From Flavobacteriales bacterium (GTDB lineage: Bacteria; Bacteroidota; Bacteroidia; Flavobacteriales_F; PHOS-HE28), in contig JAIOIH010000031.1 of NCBI GenBank assembly GCA_019912395.1, positions 1 to 64,000 on the forward strand: DNA of 64,000 nucleotides, read 5' to 3'. The notes under the pieces were generated by a model that searched no databases, had not been told where the DNA came from, and saw nothing but the letters and a program-made list of their open reading frames with translations. Of the stretch, positions 29,075 through 38,511 are shown piece by piece. The position numbers and the translations under genes are program-made. How positions within the stretch are numbered: the stretch's first letter is position 1; each line of letters starts with the position of its first letter.

Positions 29075-30451
29075 ATGACCGAACCTTCCATATCGATCCA
29101 ATTCCTCGGCGCCTCTGGCATGGTCACCGGGTCCAAGTACCTGGTTGAAACACCGGGCATGAACATCCTTGTGGACTGTGGCCTTTTCCAAGGCGATCAC
29201 AACTCCCGCGCGCTGAATTGGGAAAAACCGTCGGTCGATATTCCGGCCATCGACATGGTGTTGCTCACCCACGGTCACTTGGATCATGTGGGTTACCTGC
29301 CCCGGTTGGTGAAAGCCGGGTTGGGTGGCCGTATTCTCGCCACGGGACCGACCATCGAGATCGCCACCATCATTCTGAAGGACACCGCGAAGATCCAGGA
29401 AGAGACTGCCGAACGTGCGAACCGTGATGGTTACTCAAAGCATAAGCCTGCGCACCCCTTGTATGATCTGGCGGACGTGGACCTTACTGTGCCGCACTTC
29501 CAGGAAGTGGAAGAAGGAGCATGGCACAAGTTGTCCGATACCATCCAAGTGCGGTTCCAATATGTCGGCCACATCCTGGGCGCCACCTTCATCGAACTCG
29601 ACGTTGCCGGAAAGCGGATCGTCTTCTCCGGTGATGTGGGGCGGCAGGAGGACATCCTGCTCTACCCTCCGAAGCGCCCTGAACGCGCCGATGTATTGCT
29701 CATCGAATCGACATACGGTGATCGGGTACACCGGAACGAGGAGGACATGGTCACTCGCCTGGCCGAGGTGGTGAACGAGACGATCACGCGCGGCGGCAGT
29801 TTGTTCATCCCCAGTTTCGCCGTGGAGCGGACCCAGTTGATCATGCTTGTGCTTTGGCGGTTGTTGGAGGATAAGGCGATCCCACGCGTGCCCATGATCA
29901 TCGACAGTCCCATGGGGGTGAACGTGCTCGATGTCTTCCATCACACTCGCGCGTGGCACAAGCTGAAAGAAGACGAATGCACACGGGTCTGCGCCTATTT
30001 CCGCCGGACCGCGCACTACAAGGAAACACTCCAACTACGCGCAGACGATGAACCCAAGATCGTGATCGCAGGTAGCGGTATGGTGACGGGTGGGCGTATC
30101 CTGAACTACCTGGAATACCGGTCGACGAACGTGAACGACACGTTGCTGTTCGTGGGCTACCAAGCCGAGGGCACCAAGGGTCGCGCCCTCTTGGAAGGGG
30201 CGAATACCTTGCGGGTCTATGGCAAGGAGGTCCCCTTCACGATGCAGGTCCGAAAGATCAATGGGCTCTCTGCCCACGGCGATCGGAACGATCTGTTGTG
30301 GTGGTCGGAGCTGATCAAGGACGCGCCGGGCAAGGTCTTCATTGTGCATGGTGAAGATGCCCCCAGAGAGGCCCTCAAGAAAGAACTGCTGGAGCAGCGC
30401 GGCTGGACCGCTGAACTGCCCAAGTTGAACGAACGGATAAACATCACCTGA
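29075..30451 (+). CDS. Metallo-beta-lactamase / beta-CASP RNA nuclease family protein
   Basis: 458 residues. The zinc motif THGHLDH (about 66-72), SGDVGR, the beta-CASP motif GSGMVTGGR and the C-terminal SAHGDR place it with RNase J/CPSF-73-like exo- and endonucleases (YsiC/MBL-CPSF type). The ATG at 29075 (MTEPSISIQFLGASGMVTGS) is chosen over an open frame to 28970. Possible role: RNA processing or decay that would feed nucleoside monophosphates to the neighbouring phosphorylase. One base separates it from the next gene. Confidence 0.9.
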   Translation: MTEPSISIQFLGASGMVTGSKYLVETPGMNILVDCGLFQGDHNSRALNWEKPSVDIPAIDMVLLTHGHLDHVGYLPRLVKAGLGGRILATGPTIEIATIILKDTAKIQEETAERANRDGYSKHKPAHPLYDLADVDLTVPHFQEVEEGAWHKLSDTIQVRFQYVGHILGATFIELDVAGKRIVFSGDVGRQEDILLYPPKRPERADVLLIESTYGDRVHRNEEDMVTRLAEVVNETITRGGSLFIPSFAVERTQLIMLVLWRLLEDKAIPRVPMIIDSPMGVNVLDVFHHTRAWHKLKEDECTRVCAYFRRTAHYKETLQLRADDEPKIVIAGSGMVTGGRILNYLEYRSTNVNDTLLFVGYQAEGTKGRALLEGANTLRVYGKEVPFTMQVRKINGLSAHGDRNDLLWWSELIKDAPGKVFIVHGEDAPREALKKELLEQRGWTAELPKLNERINIT

Positions 30452-30452
30452 G

Positions 30453-31004
30453 ATGAACGGAAGACCCCATCTGGCAATGCCGTGCTTCTTCGCACTCATT
30501 GCTGTTTCCAGCCCGGCGCAGGTCGTGTTCCGATCACTCAGTTCGCCATTGCACGTCAAGGCGTTCTGGAACGGACTACCCGTACTTGCGACCACGAACG
30601 ATGCGCAGGTCATCATCGACTACGAGAGGGCCACCTTGGATATCACCTTCGATCCGGCGCACTTACGGACCGGCGTCGCGGAACTGGATTCCGTATTGGA
30701 TCAGCATCGCGGGCTACCCGTCACTATCACGGCCAAACTCGTTGGCGTGGATCATATCCAGACATTGAAACACCCACCGATGGACTTCGATGTGGAAGGC
30801 CGTTTGGCCCACATGGACGTGGAGGACCCGATCATGGGCACGGGGCATCTGGAACACATTTTCGCCGGGTGGTATGCCTGCCTACTGGAAGTAACATTTC
30901 TCGTACCTGTGGAACGATTTCAACTCGACCGAACATTCCCTGGTCTCTCTGGTGACCTGATGTTCCACCTCGTTCAAACCGTGTTGAAACGAGCGAATGA
31001 TTAG
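30453..31004 (+). CDS. Hypothetical secreted protein, possibly YceI-like
   Basis: 183 residues with an N-terminal hydrophobic segment (PCFFALIAVSSPAQ) consistent with a signal peptide. The mature part alternates beta-like strands (DAQVIIDYERATLDITFDP) and weakly recalls the YceI lipocalin-like fold; not certain. It sits in the co-directional run between the beta-CASP gene and PPK2, with gaps of one and two bases, so it is probably co-expressed. Confidence 0.6.
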   Translation: MNGRPHLAMPCFFALIAVSSPAQVVFRSLSSPLHVKAFWNGLPVLATTNDAQVIIDYERATLDITFDPAHLRTGVAELDSVLDQHRGLPVTITAKLVGVDHIQTLKHPPMDFDVEGRLAHMDVEDPIMGTGHLEHIFAGWYACLLEVTFLVPVERFQLDRTFPGLSGDLMFHLVQTVLKRAND

Positions 31005-31006
31005 CC

Positions 31007-31759
31007 ATGAGATCCAAACAAACCATGATCCACCTGGACCGAATATCCCCTGACCCACCGAAACGATGGGAGAAGAAGGGGGCGAAGGAAAAGTTGTCCG
31101 AGCTGCATAAGGAACTGTTCAAGCTACAGAACAAGTTCTTCGCCGACGGACGACATGCCCTCTTGATCATCCTGCAAGGCATTGATACCGCAGGCAAGAG
31201 TGGCACCATCCGCCACGCGTTGATGTGCATGAACCCTTTGGGGCTGCGTGCCACTTCGTTTGGGGTACCCACCACGGAAGAGGCCAAGCACGACTTTCTC
31301 TGGAGGATCTTCCCGCACCTTCCCCCGAAGGGGATGATACACGTCTTTGACCGGTCCCATTACGAGGATATCCTGGTGCCCACGGTGACCAAGAAGATCA
31401 CCGCCGCTGAACGTGAAAAGCGCTGCGAGCTGATCAACACCGTGGAACAGCATTGGGTGCGGAGCGGGATCGGCGTGCTGAAGTTCTATCTGCACATCGA
31501 TCGGGAGGAGCAGAAGGAACGCATCGCAGCGCGCAAGAAGGAACCGCTGAAGCAATGGAAGTACGCCAAAGCCGATAATGTTGGGGCGAAGCATTGGGAC
31601 CAGTACCGGAAGGCGTATGAACTGGTGCTCACGAATTGCAATGCGGTGAAGTGGAACATCATTCCGGCCAACAAACGCTGGTGCAGGAATTACGCCGTTG
31701 CCAAGATCGTGCGGGACCACCTGGTCGGATCGAAATTGAAATACCCAAGAAGCAAGTAA
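31007..31759 (+). CDS. Polyphosphate kinase 2 family protein
   Basis: 250 residues. Walker A GIDTAGKSG (58-66), lid and Walker B region HVFDRSHYEDIL, and KFYLHIDREEQKERI fit PPK2. These enzymes use polyphosphate to phosphorylate nucleoside mono- or diphosphates. Beside an AMP phosphorylase and a PRPP synthetase, it would recharge nucleotides without spending ATP. The PPK2 class (AMP versus ADP substrate) is not assigned here. ATG at 31007, with 31025 as an alternative. Confidence 0.93.
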   Translation: MRSKQTMIHLDRISPDPPKRWEKKGAKEKLSELHKELFKLQNKFFADGRHALLIILQGIDTAGKSGTIRHALMCMNPLGLRATSFGVPTTEEAKHDFLWRIFPHLPPKGMIHVFDRSHYEDILVPTVTKKITAAEREKRCELINTVEQHWVRSGIGVLKFYLHIDREEQKERIAARKKEPLKQWKYAKADNVGAKHWDQYRKAYELVLTNCNAVKWNIIPANKRWCRNYAVAKIVRDHLVGSKLKYPRSK

Positions 31760-31830
31760 TGACTTGAACGATCGCAGCGGGTTCGCCGTGATCGGTACCA
31801 CGATACTCTAGAACGAACACCTTCAAGGCC

Positions 31831-33918
31831 ATGGAACACCACAATCACGACCATCATACACACGAGAAGAAACAGGTTGCTTCGGCTTCCGCGACCGGTG
31901 TTCAACATCATGGCATGCCCGGCATGTCCCACGACAAACCGGCGCACGGCATGGCCGGTCACGATCACCACGCCATGATGATCGCCGACTTCCGCAAGCG
32001 CTTCTGGATCGCGCTTGCACTGACCATCCCGGTCCTGGCGCTTTCGCCGATGATCCAGGAATTCCTGAGGCTGTCCTTCTCTTTCACAGGGAGCCTGTAC
32101 CTGCTGTTCGCGTTGTCGTCCGTGGTCTATTTCCATGGCGGCTGGCCCTTCCTGAAAGGGGCGATAAAGGAGTTGCGTGCCGCATCACCGGGCATGATGA
32201 CCTTGATCGCCGTGGCCATCACCGTTGCTTATGCGTACAGTTCGGCGGTCGTGTTCGGCTTGGAAGGCAAGCTCTTCTTCTGGGAGCTGGTCACCTTGAT
32301 CGACATCATGTTGCTCGGTCATTGGATCGAGATGCGCTCGGTGCTTGGCGCGTCCAAGTCCTTGCAGATGCTGGTGAGCCTGATGCCTGCCGAGGCCCAC
32401 GTGATCGAGGACAGGCAAGTGCGTGATATACCCTTGGCGGAACTGAAGCGCGGTGCCCGCATCCTGGTGAGGCCGGGCGAGAAGATCCCTGCCGATGGGA
32501 TGATCGAAAAAGGCGAGAGCAACGTGAACGAAAGCATGCTTACCGGCGAATCCGTCCCTGTGAAGAAGGGGAAAGGACAACAGGTGATCGGCGGTGCGAT
32601 CAACGGCAACGGGGCCTTGGAGGTGATCGTGGAACATACCGGCAAGGACAGCTACCTGAACAAGGTGATCACCCTGGTGGAAGAGGCCCAGAAGACCAAG
32701 AGCAAGACCCAGCACCTGGCGGACCGGGCGGCGAAGTGGCTCACCTACATCGCGCTCTTTGCCGGTTTCGCCACGCTGGCCACTTGGATGATGATCGGAA
32801 AGGAATTTGTCTTCGCCCTGGAGCGGATGGTAACGGTGATGGTGATCTCCTGCCCGCACGCCTTGGGCCTTGCGATCCCCTTGGTGGTTGCCATCTCCAC
32901 AGCGATAAGCGCACAGAACGGCTTGCTGATCCGCAACCGGACGGCCTTCGAGAACTCGCGGAAGATCACGGCCATCGTCTTCGACAAGACCGGCACGCTC
33001 ACGACTGGTGAATTCGGTGTGACGCGCATCGCACCCGTTCCAGGAGGAATGGATAAGATGGAATTATTGCGACTTGCGGCAGCCTTGGAGCAGAATTCGG
33101 AACACCCGATCGCTGGGGGCATCATGGAACGTGCGAAGAAGGATGGGGTCCAGGTCCCTGCTGTGGAGAAGTTCCAAGCGATAACGGGCAAAGGGGTGCA
33201 AGCCATCGTTGAAGGCCGCGAAGTAGCGGTGGTATCACCGGGCTATTTGAAGGAGAACAACATCGCGTTACCTGCTGAAAGCTCCACGGGGGCTGCTGAA
33301 ACGGTGGTCCATGTGATCGTGGACGGCAAGTTCGCCGGGTCCATCGCCTTGGCTGATGCCATTCGTGAAAGTTCGGCCAAAGCGATCAAGGAATTCCGCA
33401 AGCAGGGCATCAAGACCTATATGGCCACGGGGGATAATGCCAAGGTGGGCAAGGCCGTGAGCGATGCGTTGGGCCTGGATGGTTTCCACGCCGAAGTACT
33501 GCCGCACCAAAAGGTGGAACTGATCAAGGAGCTTCAATCCAAGGGCGAGTTCGTTGCCATGACGGGCGATGGGGTGAATGATGCCCCGGCGCTTGCTCAG
33601 GCCGATGTGGGCATCGCCGTGGGATCGGGAACGGACATCGCGGCCGAGACCGCGGACATCATCCTGGTGAAGAGCGATCCGCGCGACATCCTCGGACTCA
33701 TCCTCTTCGGCAAGGCCACCTACCGCAAGATGATCCAGAACCTGGTATGGGCCACCGGTTACAACGCTATTGCCATTCCGCTAGCGGCCGGTGTGCTCTA
33801 CTCATTCGATTTCCTGCTCAGCCCTGCCGTTGGTGCCGTGTTCATGACGCTCAGCACGGTGGTGGTGGCCATTAATGCACAACTCCTCAAACGAAGCCTT
33901 AAACTCATACGATCATGA
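31831..33918 (+). CDS. copB: CopB-type copper/silver P1B ATPase
   Basis: 695 residues. A His/Met-rich N-terminus (HHNHDHHTHEKK, HGMPGMSHDKPAHGM) binds metal. The membrane motif is CPH (C341-P-H343) rather than CPC, the CopB/P1B-3 signature. The phosphorylated Asp is D385 in DKTGTLT, followed by GDGVNDAP. It exports Cu or Ag to the periplasm. The four-base ATGA overlap with cusB shows coupled translation. It is a second pump, different from CopA at 696. Confidence 0.95.
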   Translation: MEHHNHDHHTHEKKQVASASATGVQHHGMPGMSHDKPAHGMAGHDHHAMMIADFRKRFWIALALTIPVLALSPMIQEFLRLSFSFTGSLYLLFALSSVVYFHGGWPFLKGAIKELRAASPGMMTLIAVAITVAYAYSSAVVFGLEGKLFFWELVTLIDIMLLGHWIEMRSVLGASKSLQMLVSLMPAEAHVIEDRQVRDIPLAELKRGARILVRPGEKIPADGMIEKGESNVNESMLTGESVPVKKGKGQQVIGGAINGNGALEVIVEHTGKDSYLNKVITLVEEAQKTKSKTQHLADRAAKWLTYIALFAGFATLATWMMIGKEFVFALERMVTVMVISCPHALGLAIPLVVAISTAISAQNGLLIRNRTAFENSRKITAIVFDKTGTLTTGEFGVTRIAPVPGGMDKMELLRLAAALEQNSEHPIAGGIMERAKKDGVQVPAVEKFQAITGKGVQAIVEGREVAVVSPGYLKENNIALPAESSTGAAETVVHVIVDGKFAGSIALADAIRESSAKAIKEFRKQGIKTYMATGDNAKVGKAVSDALGLDGFHAEVLPHQKVELIKELQSKGEFVAMTGDGVNDAPALAQADVGIAVGSGTDIAAETADIILVKSDPRDILGLILFGKATYRKMIQNLVWATGYNAIAIPLAAGVLYSFDFLLSPAVGAVFMTLSTVVVAINAQLLKRSLKLIRS

Positions 33919-35201
33919 AGATCCCCGCTTTCCTTTCCCGTTCCCGTACCACGTTCATCATTGTCCTCTCGCTCGTAGTTGGGCTGTTGCTCGGCCGGGC
34001 CTTCTTCGGCGGTGCCAGTACCGGGTCATCGATGGCGACCCATGAAGGGCATGGTGAAACGGGCCAGATATGGACCTGCTCCATGCATCCGCAGATCCGT
34101 ATGAACGAGCCCGGCTCCTGCCCCATCTGTGGCATGGACCTCATCCCCGCTGCATCCATGGAGGAGGATATGGACCCGATGTCCGTTCACATGACGGACA
34201 ATGCCATGAAGCTCGCGAGCGTGCAGACCATGGTGGTGGGCACGGGCGGAGGTGCGGGCAGCTTGCGACTGACCGGAAAGGTGGTGCCGGATGAGCGGCG
34301 CGTGTATGCGCAAGCCTCGCACGTGGCCGGGCGGGTGGAGGAATTGCTGGTGAACTTCACCGGCGAGTCCGTACAGAAAGGACAGACCCTTGCGCGCGTG
34401 TTCTCACCCGAGATGGTGACCGCGCAGGAGGAATTGCTGGAAGCCCACCGCGTGCGTGAAGCGCAGCCGAACCTCTACGCTGCGGCACGTGGAAAGCTGC
34501 GCAACTGGAAGCTGAGCGATGCACAGATAGATGCGATCATAGCCGCGGGAACAGCGAATGGCGTGATCGCGATCCTGGCGGATGTAAGCGGTGTGGTGGT
34601 GGAAAAGAAAACCGATCTCGGGGACTACCTGAAGCGCGGCGATGTGCTCTACGAAGTGGCTGACCTGAGCCAGCTATGGGTGCAGTTCGACCTGTACGAG
34701 AGCGACCTTGGCAGCACCCGGAAGGGCGACACGATCCAGTTCACTGTGCGCTCCCTGCCCGGCAAGACCTATAAAGGCCGCATCGCCTTCATCGACCCCA
34801 TGGTGGACCCAGCAACACGTGTGGCCCGCGCCCGGGTAGAGCTGAACGATCCGCAAGGCACATTGAAGCCGGGCATGTTCGCCATCGGGACCGTGCAGGC
34901 AAAGCACCGGCATGGAGATGCAGAAGCCTTGGTGGTCCCACGCACCGCCGTGCTCTGGACCGGCCCGCGCTCAGTCGTGTATGTCCGTGTGGGTGAAGGG
35001 CAGTTCCGCTTGCGCGAAGTGGTGCTGGGAGCCGCCATGGGCGCTGATGTGATGGTCGCCTCCGGCCTGGAAGCTGGTGAAGAGATCGTGGTCCATGGCA
35101 CCTTCACAGTGGATGCGGCGGCGCAATTGAGCGGCGCGCCCAGCATGATGTCTCCGCAAGGGGGTGCCATGCCGAAGGGGCATGATCATGGGAACATGTG
35201 A
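33915..35201 (+). CDS. cusB: CusB-type RND periplasmic adaptor with a metal-binding domain
   Basis: 428 residues. An N-terminal membrane anchor is followed by a Cys/His/Met domain (TCSMHPQI, CPICGMDL) like that in CopA, then the lipoyl and barrel domains of membrane-fusion proteins (GRVEELLVNFTGESVQKGQTL) and a Gly/Met/His-rich tail. It links CusA to the outer-membrane channel and loads metal. The pump genes are 11 kb upstream, so the set is split by the cassette. It overlaps copB by four bases. Confidence 0.92.
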   Translation: MKIPAFLSRSRTTFIIVLSLVVGLLLGRAFFGGASTGSSMATHEGHGETGQIWTCSMHPQIRMNEPGSCPICGMDLIPAASMEEDMDPMSVHMTDNAMKLASVQTMVVGTGGGAGSLRLTGKVVPDERRVYAQASHVAGRVEELLVNFTGESVQKGQTLARVFSPEMVTAQEELLEAHRVREAQPNLYAAARGKLRNWKLSDAQIDAIIAAGTANGVIAILADVSGVVVEKKTDLGDYLKRGDVLYEVADLSQLWVQFDLYESDLGSTRKGDTIQFTVRSLPGKTYKGRIAFIDPMVDPATRVARARVELNDPQGTLKPGMFAIGTVQAKHRHGDAEALVVPRTAVLWTGPRSVVYVRVGEGQFRLREVVLGAAMGADVMVASGLEAGEEIVVHGTFTVDAAAQLSGAPSMMSPQGGAMPKGHDHGNM

Positions 35202-35271
35202 AGGAAAACACCTAATACCCGATCACGAGATGCCATTTCTGACCAGCGCCTAATACGGACCGATCATTCTG

Positions 35272-35706
35272 ATGACCACCATTATCAACACGAACATGCC
35301 AACACGCTCCCGAATACAGCTCATGGCCCTGCGCATTGGCGGGCTTGTGCTCCTTGTACTCCTCACGGTCCTATTGATCCAACGATCCACCGCACGGTTG
35401 GATCAACGGCAGGTAGTAGGGACCTATCAAATGGAGCTTCCGCCCCTGTTTGACGAGGCCACTGCACCGGCCACGGTGGAACTGCACCCGGATGGCCGGA
35501 TACGCACAAGCGGACCCGGTGGAACCTTCAACTTCGAGGGGACCTGGACCTGGGACGATCCCGGAGGTTGGGTCCGCTCCGACGTGCCCGAGCTGGACCA
35601 TCGCATACGGGGATATCGCGGCTGGAGCGGCCCCAAGCTGTTCTGGAGGAACCAACCCGGAACCGATGATCTGGTGGAATTCACGCTACAAAACAGGAAC
35701 CCATGA
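35272..35706 (+). CDS. Hypothetical single-pass membrane protein
   Basis: 144 residues with one N-terminal transmembrane helix (about 20-40: ALRIGGLVLLVLLTVLLIQ) and an exported, beta-rich, Trp-rich domain (TFNFEGTWTWDD). Its last four bases overlap the next gene (ATGA), so the two are a unit. Not recognised. It starts with MTTIINTNMPTRS; the ATG at 35296 is an alternative start. Confidence 0.6.
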   Translation: MTTIINTNMPTRSRIQLMALRIGGLVLLVLLTVLLIQRSTARLDQRQVVGTYQMELPPLFDEATAPATVELHPDGRIRTSGPGGTFNFEGTWTWDDPGGWVRSDVPELDHRIRGYRGWSGPKLFWRNQPGTDDLVEFTLQNRNP

Positions 35707-37358
35707 AGCGATCCACACTTGAGCTGACCCGTGCAAGAAACTCCGGATGGGATCGGGAGTCCTTGATCTCCATTGTACTGGCCGTATTCCTGATCACACT
35801 GGCGTTCGCCAGCGGCTATCGCGCCACCAGCGACCTCACATGGGGTCCCTATGTGGACTTTGACCGGGATGCATCGTTCGCGCAAAGCATCTTGGATGGG
35901 CACTACGGAGAAGACCCCCTATATCGGGATGAGGTGATGTGGTTCACCCCGCTCCTATTCTCCATGCAGGCGTTCATCGTAAAGGCCACAGGCGTGTCGA
36001 TACAGGTATTCCAAGCACAGGCCGGGGCCTTCCTTAACCTGCTGGGGCCGATCGCCTTCTTCCTCATGGTCTGGCGGTTGTTCAACCCCTCGGTGGCGCT
36101 CGTGGCCTTGTGGGCGCAACTCTATCTACTACCCGGGCAGGAACCCGGCTGGGCGATCGCCACCTACTCCCCGTGGTTCCTGCCGATGATGTTCTCACAA
36201 GGCTTGTTCTACCTGATGGTGATCGCGCTGCATCGATCCTTCCGGTCCTCCAGTTGGCTTGTATGGCTGGGGGTCGGCACCGGTGCAGGTGTGCTGTTCC
36301 TGGCACATGCCGCACCTGCCATGATCCTGGTGGGCACGGTGGCGTTCCATCTGATCTACGCGATGGTCACAGCATGGCGTGCAGGGGATCGCCCCGCGGT
36401 GCTTGCCCATCTCAAGTGTTCGCTTGCTTCAGGTGCTGCCTTCATCATCATCACCTTACCGCTCACGTGGTATGTGGTAGGCCACTACGGATTGGACCAG
36501 GTGAACCGCATCCCAACGGCATTTACCTACACGCCGCTTTCCCTTCGCAATTGGAAGCTGTTCCTCTTCCACAATGCTTCGCTGTTCAATCTGATCGCGG
36601 TCATTGGGGTGGTAGGGCTATTCCGGGGCAAAGGGCAAGTTTCACGGGTATTAATGCGATCATGGATCCTACTGGCACTCTTCTTCGGCTTTTTCGGGTA
36701 CATGGCTGTAACATTGGGCGTACACTATGGCATTAAGCTGCCTACAGCAGTGCCCACCTTCCATTTCTATTTCTATCTGAAAGCAGCGCTTGCCATTGGC
36801 TTCGCTCATATCATGGTCCTTACCGTGGAACGTGGTTGGCGTTACCTCGGCGGTACCCACGATCTGCATAGGGTCACTACCAGGACCACCTTCACCCTCG
36901 GGGCCCTGATCCTTCTGCAAACAGCCATTGGGTATCCTGCCTACGCCAATAGGTCCGACCTGATACTCACCCGGCAGCAGTGCTTGGAACGGATGGCCGA
37001 CACTGGTGCAACGGACATGTGCTATTTCATGCGGGTCCAACTCCCTTGGGAAGCCGTGGTGCTCTGTGATGACGAACTTTCCATGTGGGTGCTCATGGCC
37101 TCCGCCCGCAAGACCGTGGCCACCAATGCATCGATGGCGAATCCGTACGTACTCCCTGCACCACGCGAGTTGGCCAGGGCAGGGATGCTCGCCGGCCTGA
37201 AGTCCCCTGCACCTGAAATGGACAGTTTGTTGCAAGCATACGATGTGTCCTACCTGCTCATCCGCACAAGTGAAGCGGAGCAGTTCCCCGAACGAGGGCG
37301 TTGGTTCCCCCACCTCGTCCACCGGAGCGAAGGGTACCTGCTCTATTCCAGGGAATGA
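35703..37358 (+). CDS. Multi-pass membrane protein, possible GT-C-like glycosyltransferase
   Basis: 551 residues with about 10 hydrophobic helices and a soluble C-terminal part (about 415-551). An acidic pair in the first exoplasmic loop (WGPYVDFDRDASFAQ) and the overall layout recall GT-C membrane glycosyltransferases, but there is no strong motif match. Coupled to the preceding small gene. The link to metal resistance is unclear. Confidence 0.5.
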   Translation: MKRSTLELTRARNSGWDRESLISIVLAVFLITLAFASGYRATSDLTWGPYVDFDRDASFAQSILDGHYGEDPLYRDEVMWFTPLLFSMQAFIVKATGVSIQVFQAQAGAFLNLLGPIAFFLMVWRLFNPSVALVALWAQLYLLPGQEPGWAIATYSPWFLPMMFSQGLFYLMVIALHRSFRSSSWLVWLGVGTGAGVLFLAHAAPAMILVGTVAFHLIYAMVTAWRAGDRPAVLAHLKCSLASGAAFIIITLPLTWYVVGHYGLDQVNRIPTAFTYTPLSLRNWKLFLFHNASLFNLIAVIGVVGLFRGKGQVSRVLMRSWILLALFFGFFGYMAVTLGVHYGIKLPTAVPTFHFYFYLKAALAIGFAHIMVLTVERGWRYLGGTHDLHRVTTRTTFTLGALILLQTAIGYPAYANRSDLILTRQQCLERMADTGATDMCYFMRVQLPWEAVVLCDDELSMWVLMASARKTVATNASMANPYVLPAPRELARAGMLAGLKSPAPEMDSLLQAYDVSYLLIRTSEAEQFPERGRWFPHLVHRSEGYLLYSRE

Positions 37359-37484
37359 GGGAACAGGTCCTTACCCGTACGAAGTGACCCCGACTCCATC
37401 GCGCTCGGCCATGCCAGTGGCCTTACCACCCCTTACTGATCTGATCTCAAATACTGCAAACCCGCGAGCGCGGATCTTGGCCCA

Positions 37485-37823
37485 TCAACTCATTACGCGC
37501 CAGACCAACCCGGAGAGGATCCCCGTGAGGATGAACCCGTAAATAAGCTTGTTGTACCGGGCCAGCCAAAGGGGCAGGTAGATGTCGAAATTGGGGAGTG
37601 GCGAGTCGGAATAGCGGCGTGCGACGATGGTGAGCGGACAGGCCATCCGAAAGAGCAACAGCACCGCACATTCCGCGCCGATGAGCGCCAGGCAGATCCA
37701 GGCCCACTTGTCCAGCCGGTCCACCAGCACCGCATAGAGCAGATAGAAGATCACCACCTTGAAAAAGACCCACACCGCCGTGTGGAGCAATTTGATGGTG
37801 ACAAGCTTGTTCCGCACTGTCAT
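37485..37823 (-). CDS. Small hydrophobic membrane protein
   Basis: 112 residues, about three hydrophobic helices with an N-terminal basic start (MTVRNKLVTIKLLH). The ATG at 37823 overlaps the TGA of the upstream membrane gene by the ATGA arrangement. Convergent to the 35703 gene. No family recognised. Confidence 0.55.
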   Translation of the reverse strand: MTVRNKLVTIKLLHTAVWVFFKVVIFYLLYAVLVDRLDKWAWICLALIGAECAVLLLFRMACPLTIVARRYSDSPLPNFDIYLPLWLARYNKLIYGFILTGILSGLVWRVMS

Positions 37824-38215
37824 GGCAACAAACCGCGCATGTTGGCCATCCACCATGGCGCGAGGAAGGTGATGATGGGCACGGCTACCCAAACACGTCC
37901 CTTCAACACATTGTAGTCCGCCAGCATCTCGGGCCAGGTATGGTGGCTGATGAAGTAACCAACGCCGAACTCGAAGGCCAGCGTGAGGAACAGCCAACAG
38001 GCCCCGGTGGCCCATGCCTGTTGCTGCGTGCCGGGGGCCACCCACGGCAATGCGTACCATGTGATGGACAGGATGATCACGCACAATAGCACCGTGCTGA
38101 TGATGTGCCCGATCGCTTCACCAGTGAACGGTACGATCACCTTCACGCGAAGCGTACCATTGGCGATGGCACCCACCATGAAGAACAACCAGATGAGAAA
38201 CGCTTTCCAGTACAT
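37820..38215 (-). CDS. Hypothetical multi-pass membrane protein
   Basis: 131 residues with four hydrophobic stretches (KAFLIWLFFMVG; GHIISTVLLCVIILS; GACWLFLTLAFEFG; VPIITFLAPWWM). ATG at 38215; a GTG at 38224 adds three residues. It overlaps the next small membrane gene and lies downstream of the mer operon in the same direction. Not recognised. Confidence 0.55.
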   Translation of the reverse strand: MYWKAFLIWLFFMVGAIANGTLRVKVIVPFTGEAIGHIISTVLLCVIILSITWYALPWVAPGTQQQAWATGACWLFLTLAFEFGVGYFISHHTWPEMLADYNVLKGRVWVAVPIITFLAPWWMANMRGLLP

Positions 38216-38511
38216 GGTGATCACGGTTCAGTGAAGTTGGAAAAATGGGATCGCCCGTACCATGATATCCGTCATGGGCGCACCTCCAAAGTTCCCTCCA
38301 CCCCACCTCACTCCGGAGCGGGACGTCCGCTCGTGCCCACATCCTGCATGGCCGTACCTTTCAATCCACCACAACTTGGTGCCGGGAGATGCCGCACGCC
38401 CGTTCCCTGCCGGGAGCTTTGTGGATGTCGCCTGCACACATGGTCATCGGGCTTGGCGTGTTGCTGGCTCCATGTTCCATGCATTACCCGATCCAACGAG
38501 CCTCACTCCGC

